A stretch of 64,000 nucleotides of DNA from Sulfitobacter sp. DSM 110093 (GCF_022788715.1 NZ_CP085167.1:2369001-2433000), one strand, 5' to 3'. Numbered from the stretch's first letter, positions 51,015 through 60,722 are shown. Program-made: numbers and translations. The notes: generated by a model not told the origin, from the letters alone.

Positions 51015-51778
51015 TCCGCGCAGTTCTCGCATTCGCTGGCCTGTTGCTCACGGCCGTCACCGCCACGGCGGAAGAAGAGATCGTGCTGGGCCTCAGCCAA
51101 GCCGAAGTCTCCATCACCACCAATTTCGACGGGTCCGAGATCCTCGTTTACGGCGCTGTCAAACGTGAAACGCCGATCCCCGAAGGCGCGCCGCTTGAAG
51201 TGGTCATGACGGTCTCTGGCCCCTCGACCCCGATCATGGTGCGGCGCAAGGAACGGCGCTTTGGCATTTGGGTGAACGTAGACGCGGTTGAGGTCGACCG
51301 CGCGCCGAGTTTCTATGCCGTGGTCACCTCTGGCCCGCTGTCCGAAGTGCTCAAACGCATCGAAGACCTGCGCCACCGCATTTCCATCCCCCGCGCCATC
51401 CGCTCTGTCGGTGCCCCGATGGAGATCGCGGACCCGACCCAGTTCACCGATGCGCTGATCCGCGTGCGCAAGGACGCCAACCTCTACCAAGTCATCGAAG
51501 ATGGTGTGAAGGTTGACGAACAAACCCTCTTCCGCGCCGCCGTGGCCCTGCCTGCCTCGCTCACCGAAGGCGCCTATGACACGCGGATTTTCTTGACCCG
51601 TGGCGGCGATGTGGTGGCGCAATATGAGACGGTGATCGACGTGCGCAAAGTCGGGATGGAGCGGTGGCTGTTCAACCTCGCCCATGAGCAGGCGTTTATC
51701 TACGGGTTGCTATCGCTCTTTATCGCCATTTCTGCGGGCTGGGGCGCATCTGCCGTCTTCGGGTTGCTGCGCCGCTAA
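51011..51778 (+). CDS. TIGR02186 family membrane-anchored protein
   Basis: Exported protein of 255 residues: signal peptide MIRAVLAFAGLLLTAVTATA, beta-rich extracytoplasmic domain (VLGLSQAEVSITTNFDGSEI, LVYGAVKRE; VVMTVSGPSTPIMVRRKERR; FGIWVN) and a C-terminal transmembrane helix (FIYGLLSLFIAISAGWGAS). TIGR02186 proteins have no assigned activity. Coupled translation with the TSUP gene suggests a shared complex. It converges with the helicase-like gene, overlapping by 4 bp. Confidence 0.9.
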   Translation: MIRAVLAFAGLLLTAVTATAEEEIVLGLSQAEVSITTNFDGSEILVYGAVKRETPIPEGAPLEVVMTVSGPSTPIMVRRKERRFGIWVNVDAVEVDRAPSFYAVVTSGPLSEVLKRIEDLRHRISIPRAIRSVGAPMEIADPTQFTDALIRVRKDANLYQVIEDGVKVDEQTLFRAAVALPASLTEGAYDTRIFLTRGGDVVAQYETVIDVRKVGMERWLFNLAHEQAFIYGLLSLFIAISAGWGASAVFGLLRR

Positions 51779-53313
51779 GCCGCGCCATCCTCGGTCGCCT
51801 CAAGCGTCAGCGCGGCTGCCGGGGCCGCACGCAGATCGTCCACGCGCAGCGGGCCGGATGGTTTGCTAAGGCGGTTGCGCACCACCCAGATCAGCCGCTC
51901 CTGCGCGCGGGTGATGGCGACATAGGCCAGCCGTTTCCACAGCGGTTGCCCGGCCTCAGAACGCCCCATCCGCGCGGCCGCGTAAAGGTCGGGCGCAAAG
52001 ACCTGCACGTTCTCCCACTGGCTGCCCTGCGCCTTGTGGATCGTCACCGCCGCGCCATGCAAGAACGTCGCCCCCATCCGCGCGGCGAAGGGGATAAAGG
52101 GTTCTTCCTCATCCGGCTTTTCGATTTTAACGATCGAGGCCGCACTTACCTGCGGGTCTTCGGCACCGATGACGTGCAACCGGCTGAACCCCGGCTTGCG
52201 CCCCTCGCCCAGATAGACCACCTGCGCGCCTTTGATCAGGCCGCGCGCTTCTAGGTCGAGGCGTTTCTTGCGGTGCTTCAGCGGCAGTTCGATTCCGTCG
52301 CAGATCAGCGGCTCACCCGCCAACAGCGCATCTTCGGGGGCGCCATGCACGGCGCGAAAGGCGTTGATCAACCGAATGCGCGTGGCGTTGCGCCAGACCA
52401 GCACGGGGCTGCGCGCCATCAGATCAACCTCAACCCGCTGGCCCCAGACCACGCGGTCGTCTTTGCGTGCCGCGTCTTCGATCATCCGCTCAAAGTCATG
52501 AAACTCAAGCTGCGGGTCGGCCAGCGCATGGGCCAGATCAAGGATCGGGTTGTCGGCTTGCTGTCGGTGGATCCGGTTAAGGTTCAACACCCGCTTTTCG
52601 GGCAACTTTTCAAACACCATCGTGCCCGACTGGCCCACTGGCGCGAGCTGCGCCGGATCGCCGAACAGCAGCAGCGTCGGGAAGATCTCTTTCAGGTCCT
52701 CGAACTGCTTGTCGTCCAGCATCGAGCTTTCGTCGACAAAGCCGATATCCAGCGGGTCCTCGCGGCGTTTCCATCCTGTGATGAAATCACTGCCCCGCAA
52801 GCCTGCCGCCGCCAGTGCACCGGGGACGGATTTGTTGTTCGCGAAAAACGCCGCTGCCCGGTCAAGCGCGACTTCGCTCAGCCCTTCGATGTCGGGCTTT
52901 TCGCCATTCCCGGTCAGCCATTCCGCGATGCGCTCGTATTCGGGGTGGTAAACCGGCGTGTAAAGAATGCGGTGGATCGTCGTCGCAGGCACCCCGCGCA
53001 GACGCAAAACGCTCGCCGCCTTATTGGTCGGCGCGAGGATCGCCAACGTGCGTTTCTCGCGCTTCTTGCGCGATTCGTAATCACCCGACACAATGTCGAC
53101 GCCCGCCGCTTCCAAGGCACGATACAGCTCGGCCAGCAGCAGCGTTTTGCCCGATCCGGCCTTGCCGGTCACCGCCATCACCTGATCCGGCCCGCCCGCA
53201 GGCGGCATCAGCAATGAATCGTCCAGATCAATGCCCGCAGAGCGCAGCATCTCGGCCACCTTGTCATGGGCGGCGGCTTGGTCTTCGGAGTAGGTGAGCG
53301 CGGTAGATGTCAT
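51775..53313 (-). CDS. RecD-like ATP-dependent DNA helicase (AAA_30 / UvrD_C_2)
   Basis: Superfamily 1 helicase of 512 residues. Motif I GKAGSGKTLLLAELYRAL (about 51-68), motif Ia ILAPTNKAASVLRLRG, motif II VDESSMLDDKQF, motif III LLLFGDPAQLAPVGQSG, and the C-terminal UvrD-like VTIHKAQGSQWENVQVFAP and LAYVAITRAQERLIWVV. The arrangement matches the stand-alone RecD2-like or Dda-like ATPases annotated in many Rhodobacteraceae. Role in replication or repair is inferred. Confidence 0.88.
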   Translation of the reverse strand: MTSTALTYSEDQAAAHDKVAEMLRSAGIDLDDSLLMPPAGGPDQVMAVTGKAGSGKTLLLAELYRALEAAGVDIVSGDYESRKKREKRTLAILAPTNKAASVLRLRGVPATTIHRILYTPVYHPEYERIAEWLTGNGEKPDIEGLSEVALDRAAAFFANNKSVPGALAAAGLRGSDFITGWKRREDPLDIGFVDESSMLDDKQFEDLKEIFPTLLLFGDPAQLAPVGQSGTMVFEKLPEKRVLNLNRIHRQQADNPILDLAHALADPQLEFHDFERMIEDAARKDDRVVWGQRVEVDLMARSPVLVWRNATRIRLINAFRAVHGAPEDALLAGEPLICDGIELPLKHRKKRLDLEARGLIKGAQVVYLGEGRKPGFSRLHVIGAEDPQVSAASIVKIEKPDEEEPFIPFAARMGATFLHGAAVTIHKAQGSQWENVQVFAPDLYAAARMGRSEAGQPLWKRLAYVAITRAQERLIWVVRNRLSKPSGPLRVDDLRAAPAAALTLEATEDGAA

Positions 53314-53393
53314 TGGGCGACCCTAATTGAGCCCCGCGCCGGGGGCCAGATGGCTTTGCCCTGCCCGCTTGAGATTCCGCGCAAATATCTTGG

Positions 53394-54113
53394 TCAAACC
53401 ACGATCAATCCCCGGCTGAGCGCCCGCGCGACGGCATGAGTGGTGTTCGATGCGCCCAGTTTGAACCGCGCACTTTCAACATAGGCACGAAGCGTGTGTT
53501 CCGAGATCGACAGCCGTTGGGCAACCTGCGCACGGTTATAGCCCACGGCAAGCAACGTCATCGCGTCCACCTCACGCGGCGATAGCGCCTGCACCGCCCC
53601 CGGCCTCCGATCGGATGCCAGTGCCAGCGCCTTTTCGTTAAAACAATGCGCCGCCCAGATCAGATCACGGCGATGTCGCGCGGCGAAATCGGCCCAAACC
53701 GCGTCCGAACAACTGTGATTTGTGGTAAAGAGCGCGAATTGCCCATGTGGCCCCCGAATGGGCACCGAAAACCCTTGATTGCCCAGCCCATGATCCAACG
53801 CATCGCAGCGAAACTTTCGCGCCGCGCTAGAGGACCAATCAAGGTCTTTCCAATCCACTGGCTCAAACCGGCGATAGCAGCCGCTGACCACCGGGTCGAT
53901 GCGCAGATAATTTCGGTTCTTATAACGTTCTGACCAAAGCGGCCCATAGGTGCCGCAGCCATACTGGCCGCCCGCCGTGTCGATCCAATGATAGACAACG
54001 TGCGATATGCCATAGTGGTCGCGCAACGCTTCGCTTACCTGCCCAAGCGCGGCCTGCCCGTCAGCCTGAGCCAACCTTTCCCAAATCTGTTCCAGATGCG
54101 GCTTTATCCTCAT
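53394..54113 (-). CDS. LuxR family regulator with autoinducer-binding domain
   Basis: Quorum-sensing type regulator of 239 residues. Residues about 15-150 form the autoinducer-binding domain (VVYHWIDTAGGQYGCGTYGP, FEPVDWKDLDWSSSAARKF, GLGNQGFSVPIRGPHGQFAL). Residues about 175-239 form the LuxR HTH (ALSPREVDAMTLLAVGYNRA, QVAQRLSISEHTLRAYVESA, RFKLGASNTTHAVARALSRG). No luxI-like synthase is in the window, so it may be an orphan receptor. The start overlaps a small upstream gene by 53 bp. Confidence 0.88.
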   Translation of the reverse strand: MRIKPHLEQIWERLAQADGQAALGQVSEALRDHYGISHVVYHWIDTAGGQYGCGTYGPLWSERYKNRNYLRIDPVVSGCYRRFEPVDWKDLDWSSSAARKFRCDALDHGLGNQGFSVPIRGPHGQFALFTTNHSCSDAVWADFAARHRRDLIWAAHCFNEKALALASDRRPGAVQALSPREVDAMTLLAVGYNRAQVAQRLSISEHTLRAYVESARFKLGASNTTHAVARALSRGLIVV

Positions 54114-54267
54114 GCGTCTGGCCTATGGCCCTTTCGCGTTGCACAGACATCTCAGCCAAAGCGATAAGAGCCGTGTCATCCAACTGTTCCGCTGTGCGGG
54201 GCAGTTGGTTTGCCATGGCGAAAGCCCTTAAATCGGCCAATACATCCAATATCCAATCATCTCGCAT
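54061..54267 (-). CDS. Small hypothetical protein overlapping the luxR gene
   Basis: 68-residue acidic, helical protein (ILDVLADLRAFAMANQLPRT, AEQLDDTALIALAEMSVQRE). No known domain. It ends inside the luxR start region in a different frame (53-bp overlap), so their translation may be coupled. Codon use is host-like, which supports it as real. Function unknown. Confidence 0.5.
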   Translation of the reverse strand: MRDDWILDVLADLRAFAMANQLPRTAEQLDDTALIALAEMSVQRERAIGQTHEDKAASGTDLGKVGSG

Positions 54268-54405
54268 GAGGGTCGCCCAGCTTTGGTTAATAGCAGATTA
54301 ATACAACCATAGCATGTAAGAAATTCTGCGCCATCCGCACATTTCACCCCCGCTAAAATGGCGGGGTCGTCCTGCGTAAGTCCTTGTTTCATTACGTCCA
54401 CAACG

Positions 54406-54434
54406 AAAAACCCCCGCAGCCGGAGCCACGGGGG
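54406..54434 (-). terminator. Rho-independent terminator of ccr
   Basis: On the minus strand a GC hairpin (CCCCCG with CGGGGG arms, 54411-54434) is followed by TTTTT (54406-54410), 26 bp after the ccr stop. Confidence 0.8.
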
Positions 54435-54459
54435 TCATATCTCAATCAGCGGGTCAGGC

Positions 54460-55740
54460 TTAGTCGCGGGCCGCCACCGTGTCTTCCAGCGTGCGCAGGC
54501 CGGTCGTGGGGGCCTGCACCAAGACGGACATGTTGCCCGGTTTATGCTCATTGCGCATCATCTTCATATGCGCCTCGGGCAAATCGGCCCAGCTAAAGAC
54601 CTCGGACATGCAGGGATCAAGGCGGCGTTCCATCATCAGTTTGTTGGCCGCGCTCGCCTGTTTCAGGTGGGCAAAGTGGCTGCCCTGCAAACGCTTTTGG
54701 TGCATCCACATATAGCGCACGTCGAACGTCAGGTTGAAGCCAGAGGTGCCCGCGCAGATCACGACCATGCCGCCTTTTTTTACCACGAAAGTCGAAACAG
54801 GGAAGGTCGCCTCGCCGGGGTGTTCAAACACCATGTCGACGTTCACGCCCTTGCCCGTGATGTCCCAGATCGCCTTGCCGAACTTGCGAGTCTCGGTGAA
54901 CCATTCCTTATATTCGGGTGTGTTCACCGTCGGCAGCTGGCCCCAGCATTTGAAATCCTTGCGGTTCAATACGCCCTTGGCCCCCAGATCCATTACAAAC
55001 TGGCGTTTGCTTTCGTCCGAGATGACGCCAATCGCATTGGCCCCCGCCGTATTGATTAACTGGATCGCGTAAGAGCCCAAGCCACCGCTCGCGCCCCAGA
55101 CCAGAACGTTCTGACCGGGCTTGAGGTCATGCGGCTCATGCCCGAAGAGCATCCGGTAGGCGGTGGCCAGCGTCAGCGTGTAGCAGGCGCTTTCTTCCCA
55201 TGTCAGATGTTTTGGGCGCGGCATAAGTTGCTGGCTTTGAACGCGGGTGAACTGCGAGAATGACCCATCTGGCGTCTCATAGCCCCAGATCCGTTGGCTG
55301 GGGGAATACATCGGGTCGCCGCCGTTGCATTCTTCGTCGTCGCCATCGTCTTGGTTGCAGTGGATCACCACCTCATCGCCGACCTTCCAGCGCGTGACCT
55401 TATCGCCCACCGCCCAGACGATGCCCGACGCATCAGAACCTGCGATGTGGTAAGGTTGATTGTGACCGTCAAAAGGGCTGATCGGCACGCCGCGTGCGGC
55501 CCAGACACCGTTGTAGTTGATGCCTGCCGCCATCACCAAAACCAGCACGTCTTGGCTATCGAGTTCCGGCACTTCGACGACTTCTTGCAGCATCGCACTG
55601 TCCGGATCACCATGACGCTCGCGCCGAATGGCCCAAGCATACATCTGTTTCGGGACATGACCCATGGGGGGCATCTCCCCCACTTCATAGAGGTCCTTTT
55701 GCGGGGCGTCGTAATCGGCGTGTTTCGTATCCAGTGCCAT
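54460..55740 (-). CDS. ccr: Crotonyl-CoA carboxylase/reductase
   Basis: Key enzyme of the ethylmalonyl-CoA pathway: reductive carboxylation of crotonyl-CoA to ethylmalonyl-CoA with NADPH. The 426-residue MDR-family protein carries ITKV-type features: HIAGSDASGIVWAVGDKVTR, a long insertion HCNQDDGDDEECNGGDPMYS, the nucleotide motif VWGASGGLGSYAIQLINTAG and HQKRLQGSHFAHLKQASAAN with the His that helps bind CO2. Its length and the insertion separate it from quinone reductases. ecm lies nearby on the other strand. No strong upstream promoter was assigned. Confidence 0.96.
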   Translation of the reverse strand: MALDTKHADYDAPQKDLYEVGEMPPMGHVPKQMYAWAIRRERHGDPDSAMLQEVVEVPELDSQDVLVLVMAAGINYNGVWAARGVPISPFDGHNQPYHIAGSDASGIVWAVGDKVTRWKVGDEVVIHCNQDDGDDEECNGGDPMYSPSQRIWGYETPDGSFSQFTRVQSQQLMPRPKHLTWEESACYTLTLATAYRMLFGHEPHDLKPGQNVLVWGASGGLGSYAIQLINTAGANAIGVISDESKRQFVMDLGAKGVLNRKDFKCWGQLPTVNTPEYKEWFTETRKFGKAIWDITGKGVNVDMVFEHPGEATFPVSTFVVKKGGMVVICAGTSGFNLTFDVRYMWMHQKRLQGSHFAHLKQASAANKLMMERRLDPCMSEVFSWADLPEAHMKMMRNEHKPGNMSVLVQAPTTGLRTLEDTVAARD

Positions 55741-55864
55741 TTGGGCCTCCTGCCGGTAGCGGTCTCAACAACGTCTGTGCCGCACTGCAGAATCGCCGCG
55801 GCTCTCCTTTGGGATATGATCGGTCGCGCAACATTGCAACCCCAAACGGGTCTAGTTTGTAATT

Positions 55865-57262
55865 TTATGACCCAGCAGCCGCAGCAATTTCTGCCGCGGA
55901 CGCAGCATCGGGACGCGCAAAATGTGCAATAGAATTAGCATAGAAAGCCAGAACCGGCTCCTGCCCCGCTACTATTTGCAGGCCATTCTTACTTTCGGAA
56001 ATGACGCCACGTTTCTTAAGCCGCGCTGTGGCGCGGGCGACCCGATCAGGCAGGACATCAGGCTTTGGAACACGGTTGCGCATTGGCATCTGCTCCAACG
56101 TCGCGTTCACTTTCGCCAGCAGATCAGCCTCAGACAGCGGTGCATTTTCTTGCAGCATCACCCGCGCGATCAACGGTACGGTCAGCACCGGCATCGCCTG
56201 CGCGATCCGGTCCATCAGCATCTCGGAAAGCTCGGAGACCGGCACCTCCGCACCCGTACGCCGTAACGACAGCGGATCGCCAAAGGTCACCGCAGCGGTT
56301 CCGAACCGCGTGTCATGCCCCCGCATTCGCCGCCACATCTTGCGCAGAACAAAGCCCACAACCACCGTGATCCGTGCACCGAAGCGACGGTCGCCACGCT
56401 GCCCGGCGGCGATCAGAACCCGGTCTTCCAGCACGCGGTCATAGTTAATCGCGACGGGCACAAAGATGATGTCGCGGTCGCCCTCGGGGTCAAAGCCTTC
56501 AACCACATAGGACAGCAACCCCACCTTCGGCGGCTGCAAAGCCCCGGTCAGGCTCAGCCCCCCTTCGGGATAAAACGCCTGCGTTACCCCACCCGCCGTG
56601 GCCATCTGCACATAACGCGCCAATACCTTACGATAGAGCGCCCCGCGCGAACGCCGCCGGATAAAATACGCACCCATAGACCGGATCAGCGTGCTCAACG
56701 GCCAGACCCGCGCCCATTCCCCCACCGCATAGCTCAGCGCCGAAGACCGCGCAGCGAGGTAGGTCACCAACATGTAATCCATGTTCGAGCGGTGGTTCAT
56801 GATAAACACAACCGTCGCATCGCGTGGCAGGGCGGCGAATGTCGCCTCGTTGCTGGCAGCCGTTTCGATCCGGTACACCGAATTGGCCAAAAGCCGCGCC
56901 AGACGGATGCCAAAGCTGAAATAGGCAAATGTCGAGAAACGGGGTACGATCTCATGTGCGTAACCGCGGGCTTTTTGAAACGCGACGTTTTCAGGTACGC
57001 CATTGCTGCGCGCGTAATTAACGATCTCTTGGCTGACTTCGGGGTCATAGATCAGCCGCTGAATCATGTCATGCCGCCGCGCCAGTTTGAACGGCTCAAT
57101 CGGCCGCGTTAGCCGCTTGTTCAGCCGCGCCACCGCCCGTTCAAGCCGCCGGCGAAAGAACCAGCGCACCGAGGGCAGCAGAAAATGGCTCAGCGCCGTG
57201 ACGGCTGCGAAAACCACGATGAGGATGAACAGCCAAAGGGGCAATTGCACGGTCTGCGTCAT
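55865..57262 (-). CDS. PlsB-type glycerol-3-phosphate acyltransferase-like protein
   Basis: Membrane-associated acyltransferase of 465 residues for phospholipid synthesis. One N-terminal transmembrane helix (LWLFILIVVFAAVTALSHFL). The acyltransferase motifs are FIMNHRSNMDYMLV (NHxxxxD), YFIRRRSRGALYRKVLARYV and AFYPEGGLSLTGALQPPKVG (the EGG-like motif), then IIFVPVAINYDRV. It is shorter than E. coli PlsB (about 800), but this form is common in Alphaproteobacteria. It lies between ccr and ecm, divergent from ecm. Confidence 0.86.
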   Translation of the reverse strand: MTQTVQLPLWLFILIVVFAAVTALSHFLLPSVRWFFRRRLERAVARLNKRLTRPIEPFKLARRHDMIQRLIYDPEVSQEIVNYARSNGVPENVAFQKARGYAHEIVPRFSTFAYFSFGIRLARLLANSVYRIETAASNEATFAALPRDATVVFIMNHRSNMDYMLVTYLAARSSALSYAVGEWARVWPLSTLIRSMGAYFIRRRSRGALYRKVLARYVQMATAGGVTQAFYPEGGLSLTGALQPPKVGLLSYVVEGFDPEGDRDIIFVPVAINYDRVLEDRVLIAAGQRGDRRFGARITVVVGFVLRKMWRRMRGHDTRFGTAAVTFGDPLSLRRTGAEVPVSELSEMLMDRIAQAMPVLTVPLIARVMLQENAPLSEADLLAKVNATLEQMPMRNRVPKPDVLPDRVARATARLKKRGVISESKNGLQIVAGQEPVLAFYANSIAHFARPDAASAAEIAAAAGS

Positions 57263-57354
57263 GGGTTAACCCTTACAGCGCGGGGCCGAGAGGACAATAT
57301 TTATCTGTTTCCACGCGTACTGCCGCGACTCAGGTGATGCCGCAACGCAGCGAA

Positions 57355-57384
57355 TTGACAGAGGCATATTATTTCGCCTATCAA
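57355..57384 (+). promoter_or_regulatory. Promoter of ecm
   Basis: TTGACA (57355-57360) and TATCAA (57379-57384) are 18 bases apart, and the start codon of ecm is at 57429. It lies in the divergent gap with the acyltransferase gene. Confidence 0.6.
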
Positions 57385-57428
57385 CATCCTAACGCAACTT
57401 TATTGCCACCAAGATTCAAGAGGCCACG

Positions 57429-59396
57429 ATGACCCAATCGCAGAAAGACCGCCCCTGGCTCATTCGCACCTATGCGGGCCATTCCACCGCCGCCGCCTCC
57501 AACGCGCTTTACCGCTCGAACCTAGAGCGCGGCCAGACCGGCCTCTCGGTCGCTTTCGATCTGCCGACTCAGACCGGCTATGACAGCGACCACGTCTTGA
57601 GCCGCGGAGAAGTGGGCAAGGTCGGCGTGCCGGTAAACCACCTCGGCGACATGCGCGCGCTGTTCGACGGCATTCCGCTTGAGCAGATGAACACCTCAAT
57701 GACGATCAACGCAACGGCCCCGTGGCTGCTGGCGCTTTATATCGCCGTGGCCGAGGAGCAGGGCGCGGATGTGACCGCGCTGCAGGGCACGGTGCAAAAC
57801 GATCTGATCAAGGAATACCTGAGCCGCGGCACCTATATCTGCCCGCCCGCGCCTTCTCTGCGGATGATCGCGGATGTGGCCGAATACTGCTATACCAATG
57901 TGCCAAAATGGAACCCGATGAACGTCTGTTCCTACCACCTGCAAGAGGCCGGGGCGACGCCTGAACAGGAATTGGCCTTTGCGCTGGCCACTGCGACAGC
58001 CGTGTTGGATGCGCTGAAACCCCGTGTCCCCGCGGAAGATTTCCCGCAATTGGTGGGCCGTATTTCCTTTTTCGTGAACGCAGGCATCCGCTTTGTCACC
58101 GAAATGTGCAAAATGCGTGCCTTCGTAGACCTTTGGGATGAAATCTGCCGTGAGCGCTATGGCGTTGAGGACCCGAAATTCCGGCGTTTCCGCTATGGGG
58201 TGCAGGTCAATTCACTGGGGCTGACCGAACAACAACCCGAGAATAACGTCTACCGTATTCTCATTGAAATGCTGGCTGTGACCCTGTCGAAAAAAGCCCG
58301 TGCCCGCGCTGTGCAATTGCCCGCATGGAACGAAGCGCTCGGCCTACCCCGCCCATGGGACCAACAATGGTCAATGCGGATGCAGCAAATTATGGCCCAT
58401 GAAACCGACCTTTTGGAATTCGACGATCTTTTCGACGGCAACCCAGCGGTCGACGCCAAAGTCGAATTGCTCAAACAAGGCGCGCGCGCGGAATTGGCGA
58501 ATTTGGACGGGATGGGCGGTGCTATTTCCGCGATTGATTACATGAAGGGTCGTTTGGTCGAAAGTAACGCCGACCGTCTGCGCCGAATTGAAAGCGGCGA
58601 AACCGTGGTTGTCGGAGTAAACAAATGGCAACAAGGCGCGCCCTCTCCGCTGATGACGGGCGCGGGCGATATCATGCAATCCGATCCGGGGGCAGAAGCC
58701 GATCAACTTTCCCGGCTTGAAGCATGGCGCGCGGACCGCAATGACGATGCAGTGAAAAAGGCGCTGGCCGATCTGCGCCTCGCGGCTGAGAAGGGTGAAA
58801 ACATCATGCCCGCCTCAATCGCCGCCGCAAAGGCTGGCGTAACCACCGGTGAATGGGCCGCTCAGATGCGCGCGGTACATGGGGAATATCGTGGCCCCAC
58901 AGGGGTTTCCGCGGGCCAATCGAACAAGACCGAAGGGTTGGATGATCTGCGTGATGCAGTAGATGCGGTGAGTGACCGTCTGGGCCGCAGGCTCAAGTTC
59001 CTCGTCGGCAAACCGGGGCTTGATGGCCACTCTAACGGGGCCGAACAGATCGCCGTTCGCGCCCGCGATTGCGGCATGGACATCAGCTATGAAGGCATCC
59101 GCCTGACCCCTGCCGAAATCGTCGAGGCCGCAAAAGCGGAAGACGCCCATGTTGTCGGCCTGTCGATCCTTTCGGGATCTCATGTGCCACTTGTCGAAGA
59201 ACTTATGAAACGCATGGCAGAGGCCGGGTTGAACCATGTCCCGGTAATTGTCGGCGGTATTATTCCAGAAGCCGACGCAACCCGTCTGCGGGCCGCCGGG
59301 GTAGCGCAGGTATATACGCCTAAAGACTTCGAATTGAACGTGATTATGCATGATATCATTACGCTCGCCGACCCTGCTGCCGTAGCCGCCGAGTAG
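57429..59396 (+). CDS. ecm: Ethylmalonyl-CoA mutase
   Basis: B12-dependent mutase converting (2R)-ethylmalonyl-CoA to methylsuccinyl-CoA, the second committed step of the pathway opened by ccr. The 655-residue protein has the substrate-binding barrel (IRTYAGHSTAAASNALYRSN, GLSVAFDLPTQTGYDSDHV, EQMNTSMTINATAPWLLALY) and a C-terminal cobalamin domain with the DxHxxG motif in GLDGHSNGAEQIAVRARDCG and VVGLSILSGSHVPLVEELMK. Length and the N-terminus distinguish it from methylmalonyl-CoA mutase, which is over 700 residues. A good promoter precedes it. Confidence 0.96.
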   Translation: MTQSQKDRPWLIRTYAGHSTAAASNALYRSNLERGQTGLSVAFDLPTQTGYDSDHVLSRGEVGKVGVPVNHLGDMRALFDGIPLEQMNTSMTINATAPWLLALYIAVAEEQGADVTALQGTVQNDLIKEYLSRGTYICPPAPSLRMIADVAEYCYTNVPKWNPMNVCSYHLQEAGATPEQELAFALATATAVLDALKPRVPAEDFPQLVGRISFFVNAGIRFVTEMCKMRAFVDLWDEICRERYGVEDPKFRRFRYGVQVNSLGLTEQQPENNVYRILIEMLAVTLSKKARARAVQLPAWNEALGLPRPWDQQWSMRMQQIMAHETDLLEFDDLFDGNPAVDAKVELLKQGARAELANLDGMGGAISAIDYMKGRLVESNADRLRRIESGETVVVGVNKWQQGAPSPLMTGAGDIMQSDPGAEADQLSRLEAWRADRNDDAVKKALADLRLAAEKGENIMPASIAAAKAGVTTGEWAAQMRAVHGEYRGPTGVSAGQSNKTEGLDDLRDAVDAVSDRLGRRLKFLVGKPGLDGHSNGAEQIAVRARDCGMDISYEGIRLTPAEIVEAAKAEDAHVVGLSILSGSHVPLVEELMKRMAEAGLNHVPVIVGGIIPEADATRLRAAGVAQVYTPKDFELNVIMHDIITLADPAAVAAE

Positions 59397-59479
59397 TCTG
59401 ACACAAAATATATCGTGCAATTAGCGAATTAGCTCTATAATTGCCCTGACCAGCACAATCTGGAAAGGAAAAATCAGAT

Positions 59480-59824
59480 ATGGAAAAAGACCTGAAATCC
59501 ATGAGCCGCAAGGATCTGGAGAAACTTCTGTCGGATGTCAAAAAGGCATTGCAGGCGGCGCAGTCGCGCGAACGCCGCGCTGCGCGCAAAGCGGCCCAAA
59601 AGGCTGCGGCGGAATATGGCTTTTCCCTCAATGACTTGGCCGAAGAAGCACCCGCACCCAAAAAGGCTAAGAAACCACGCAAAGCGGCAGCCGGCCCGAA
59701 ATCAAAACCCCAATTTGCCAATCCGGAAAACCCATCCCAGACTTGGACCGGCAAAGGCCGTCAGCCGAATTGGTTTCGCGCACAGGTAGAAAAAGGCAGC
59801 GATCCCGAAACAATGCGGCTTTAA
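59480..59824 (+). CDS. H-NS-like nucleoid protein (HvrA type)
   Basis: DNA-binding nucleoid protein of 114 residues. The N-terminal 55 residues form the coiled-coil oligomerisation region (LKSMSRKDLEKLLSDVKKAL QAAQSRERRAARKAAQKAAA), a basic linker follows (APAPKKAKKPRKAAAGPKSK), and the C-terminal DNA-binding motif is NPENPSQTWTGKGRQPNWFR. In Rhodobacter the relative HvrA affects photosynthesis and nitrogen genes. TGGAAAGGAAAAA precedes the ATG; a TATAAT element lies at 59436-59441. H-NS-like proteins bind AT-rich acquired DNA, so it may silence the AT-rich cargo seen in this window. Confidence 0.88.
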   Translation: MEKDLKSMSRKDLEKLLSDVKKALQAAQSRERRAARKAAQKAAAEYGFSLNDLAEEAPAPKKAKKPRKAAAGPKSKPQFANPENPSQTWTGKGRQPNWFRAQVEKGSDPETMRL

Positions 59825-60017
59825 TCAACGTCCCGGCGAATTGTAGGGCACCGCGCGAATTGGGTTTCGCCGGTGCCTTTTTTTGTGGCAATAACGCATT
59901 TGTGAATTAACTTATTGGTACCCCGGCCCCTCTAGGTGCCGCCTTTACGTCATCCATCACTCCCCTTGTGAACCGCACCGCCCACAGGCAAAATGCGCGA
60001 AACATCAGGAGATAAAA

Positions 60018-60722
60018 ATGACCGTCCATATTGGCGCCAAACCCGGCGATATTGCCGAAACCGTATTGATGCCCGGCGATCCTTACCGCGCAAAATGGGC
60101 GGCTGAGACTTTTCTCGAGGGGGCCGAATTGGTCAACGAAGTCCGCGGGATGCTGGGTTTCACCGGCACATGGCGCGGCAATCGCGTAACCATCCAAGGC
60201 TCTGGCATGGGCATGCCATCCCTGTCGATCTATGCCAATGAGCTGATGACGGAATATGGCGCGCAGACTTTGATCCGCATCGGGTCCTGCGGCGGGATGC
60301 AAAGCCATGTTGGCATTCGTGACGTGATCATAGCTATGACCGCCAGCACCATCACCTCGCCGTCTTCGGGCATTTTCCGAGAGATGAATTACGCACCTTG
60401 CGCCGATTGGGGGCTATTGCGCGCAGCCGTGAGCGCTGCGGAAAAGCTGGACGCCAAGACCCATGTCGGCGGCATCTATTCCTCGGACGTGTTCTACGCT
60501 GAGCGCCCCGATCTGGACGAGCAGATGGTGCGCCACGGTATTTTAGGGGTCGAGATGGAAGCGGCGGAACTCTACACGCTGGCCGCGCGTCACAAGCGCC
60601 GGGCGCTGGCTGTGTTGACGGTCAGCGATCATTTGCAGACAGGCGAGGCGCTGCCGTCTGAGGATCGTGAGAAGAGTTTTGGCGATATGGTAGAGATTGC
60701 GCTGGAGGCGGCTTTTGCGTGA
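60018..60722 (+). CDS. deoD: Purine nucleoside phosphorylase DeoD-type
   Basis: Phosphorolysis of purine (deoxy)nucleosides. The 234-residue hexameric PNP I type shows [79 protein letters not shown] and [20 protein letters not shown] with the catalytic Asp in SDH. It could use nucleosides brought in by the BMP-type ABC transporter. AGGAGATAAAA precedes the ATG. Confidence 0.95.
   Translation: MTVHIGAKPGDIAETVLMPGDPYRAKWAAETFLEGAELVNEVRGMLGFTGTWRGNRVTIQGSGMGMPSLSIYANELMTEYGAQTLIRIGSCGGMQSHVGIRDVIIAMTASTITSPSSGIFREMNYAPCADWGLLRAAVSAAEKLDAKTHVGGIYSSDVFYAERPDLDEQMVRHGILGVEMEAAELYTLAARHKRRALAVLTVSDHLQTGEALPSEDREKSFGDMVEIALEAAFA

Noticed and set aside
55741..55864. TTGCAA motif upstream of ccr as a RamB-type site
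   Set aside because: A single 6-bp match with no second site; not enough to call a regulator.
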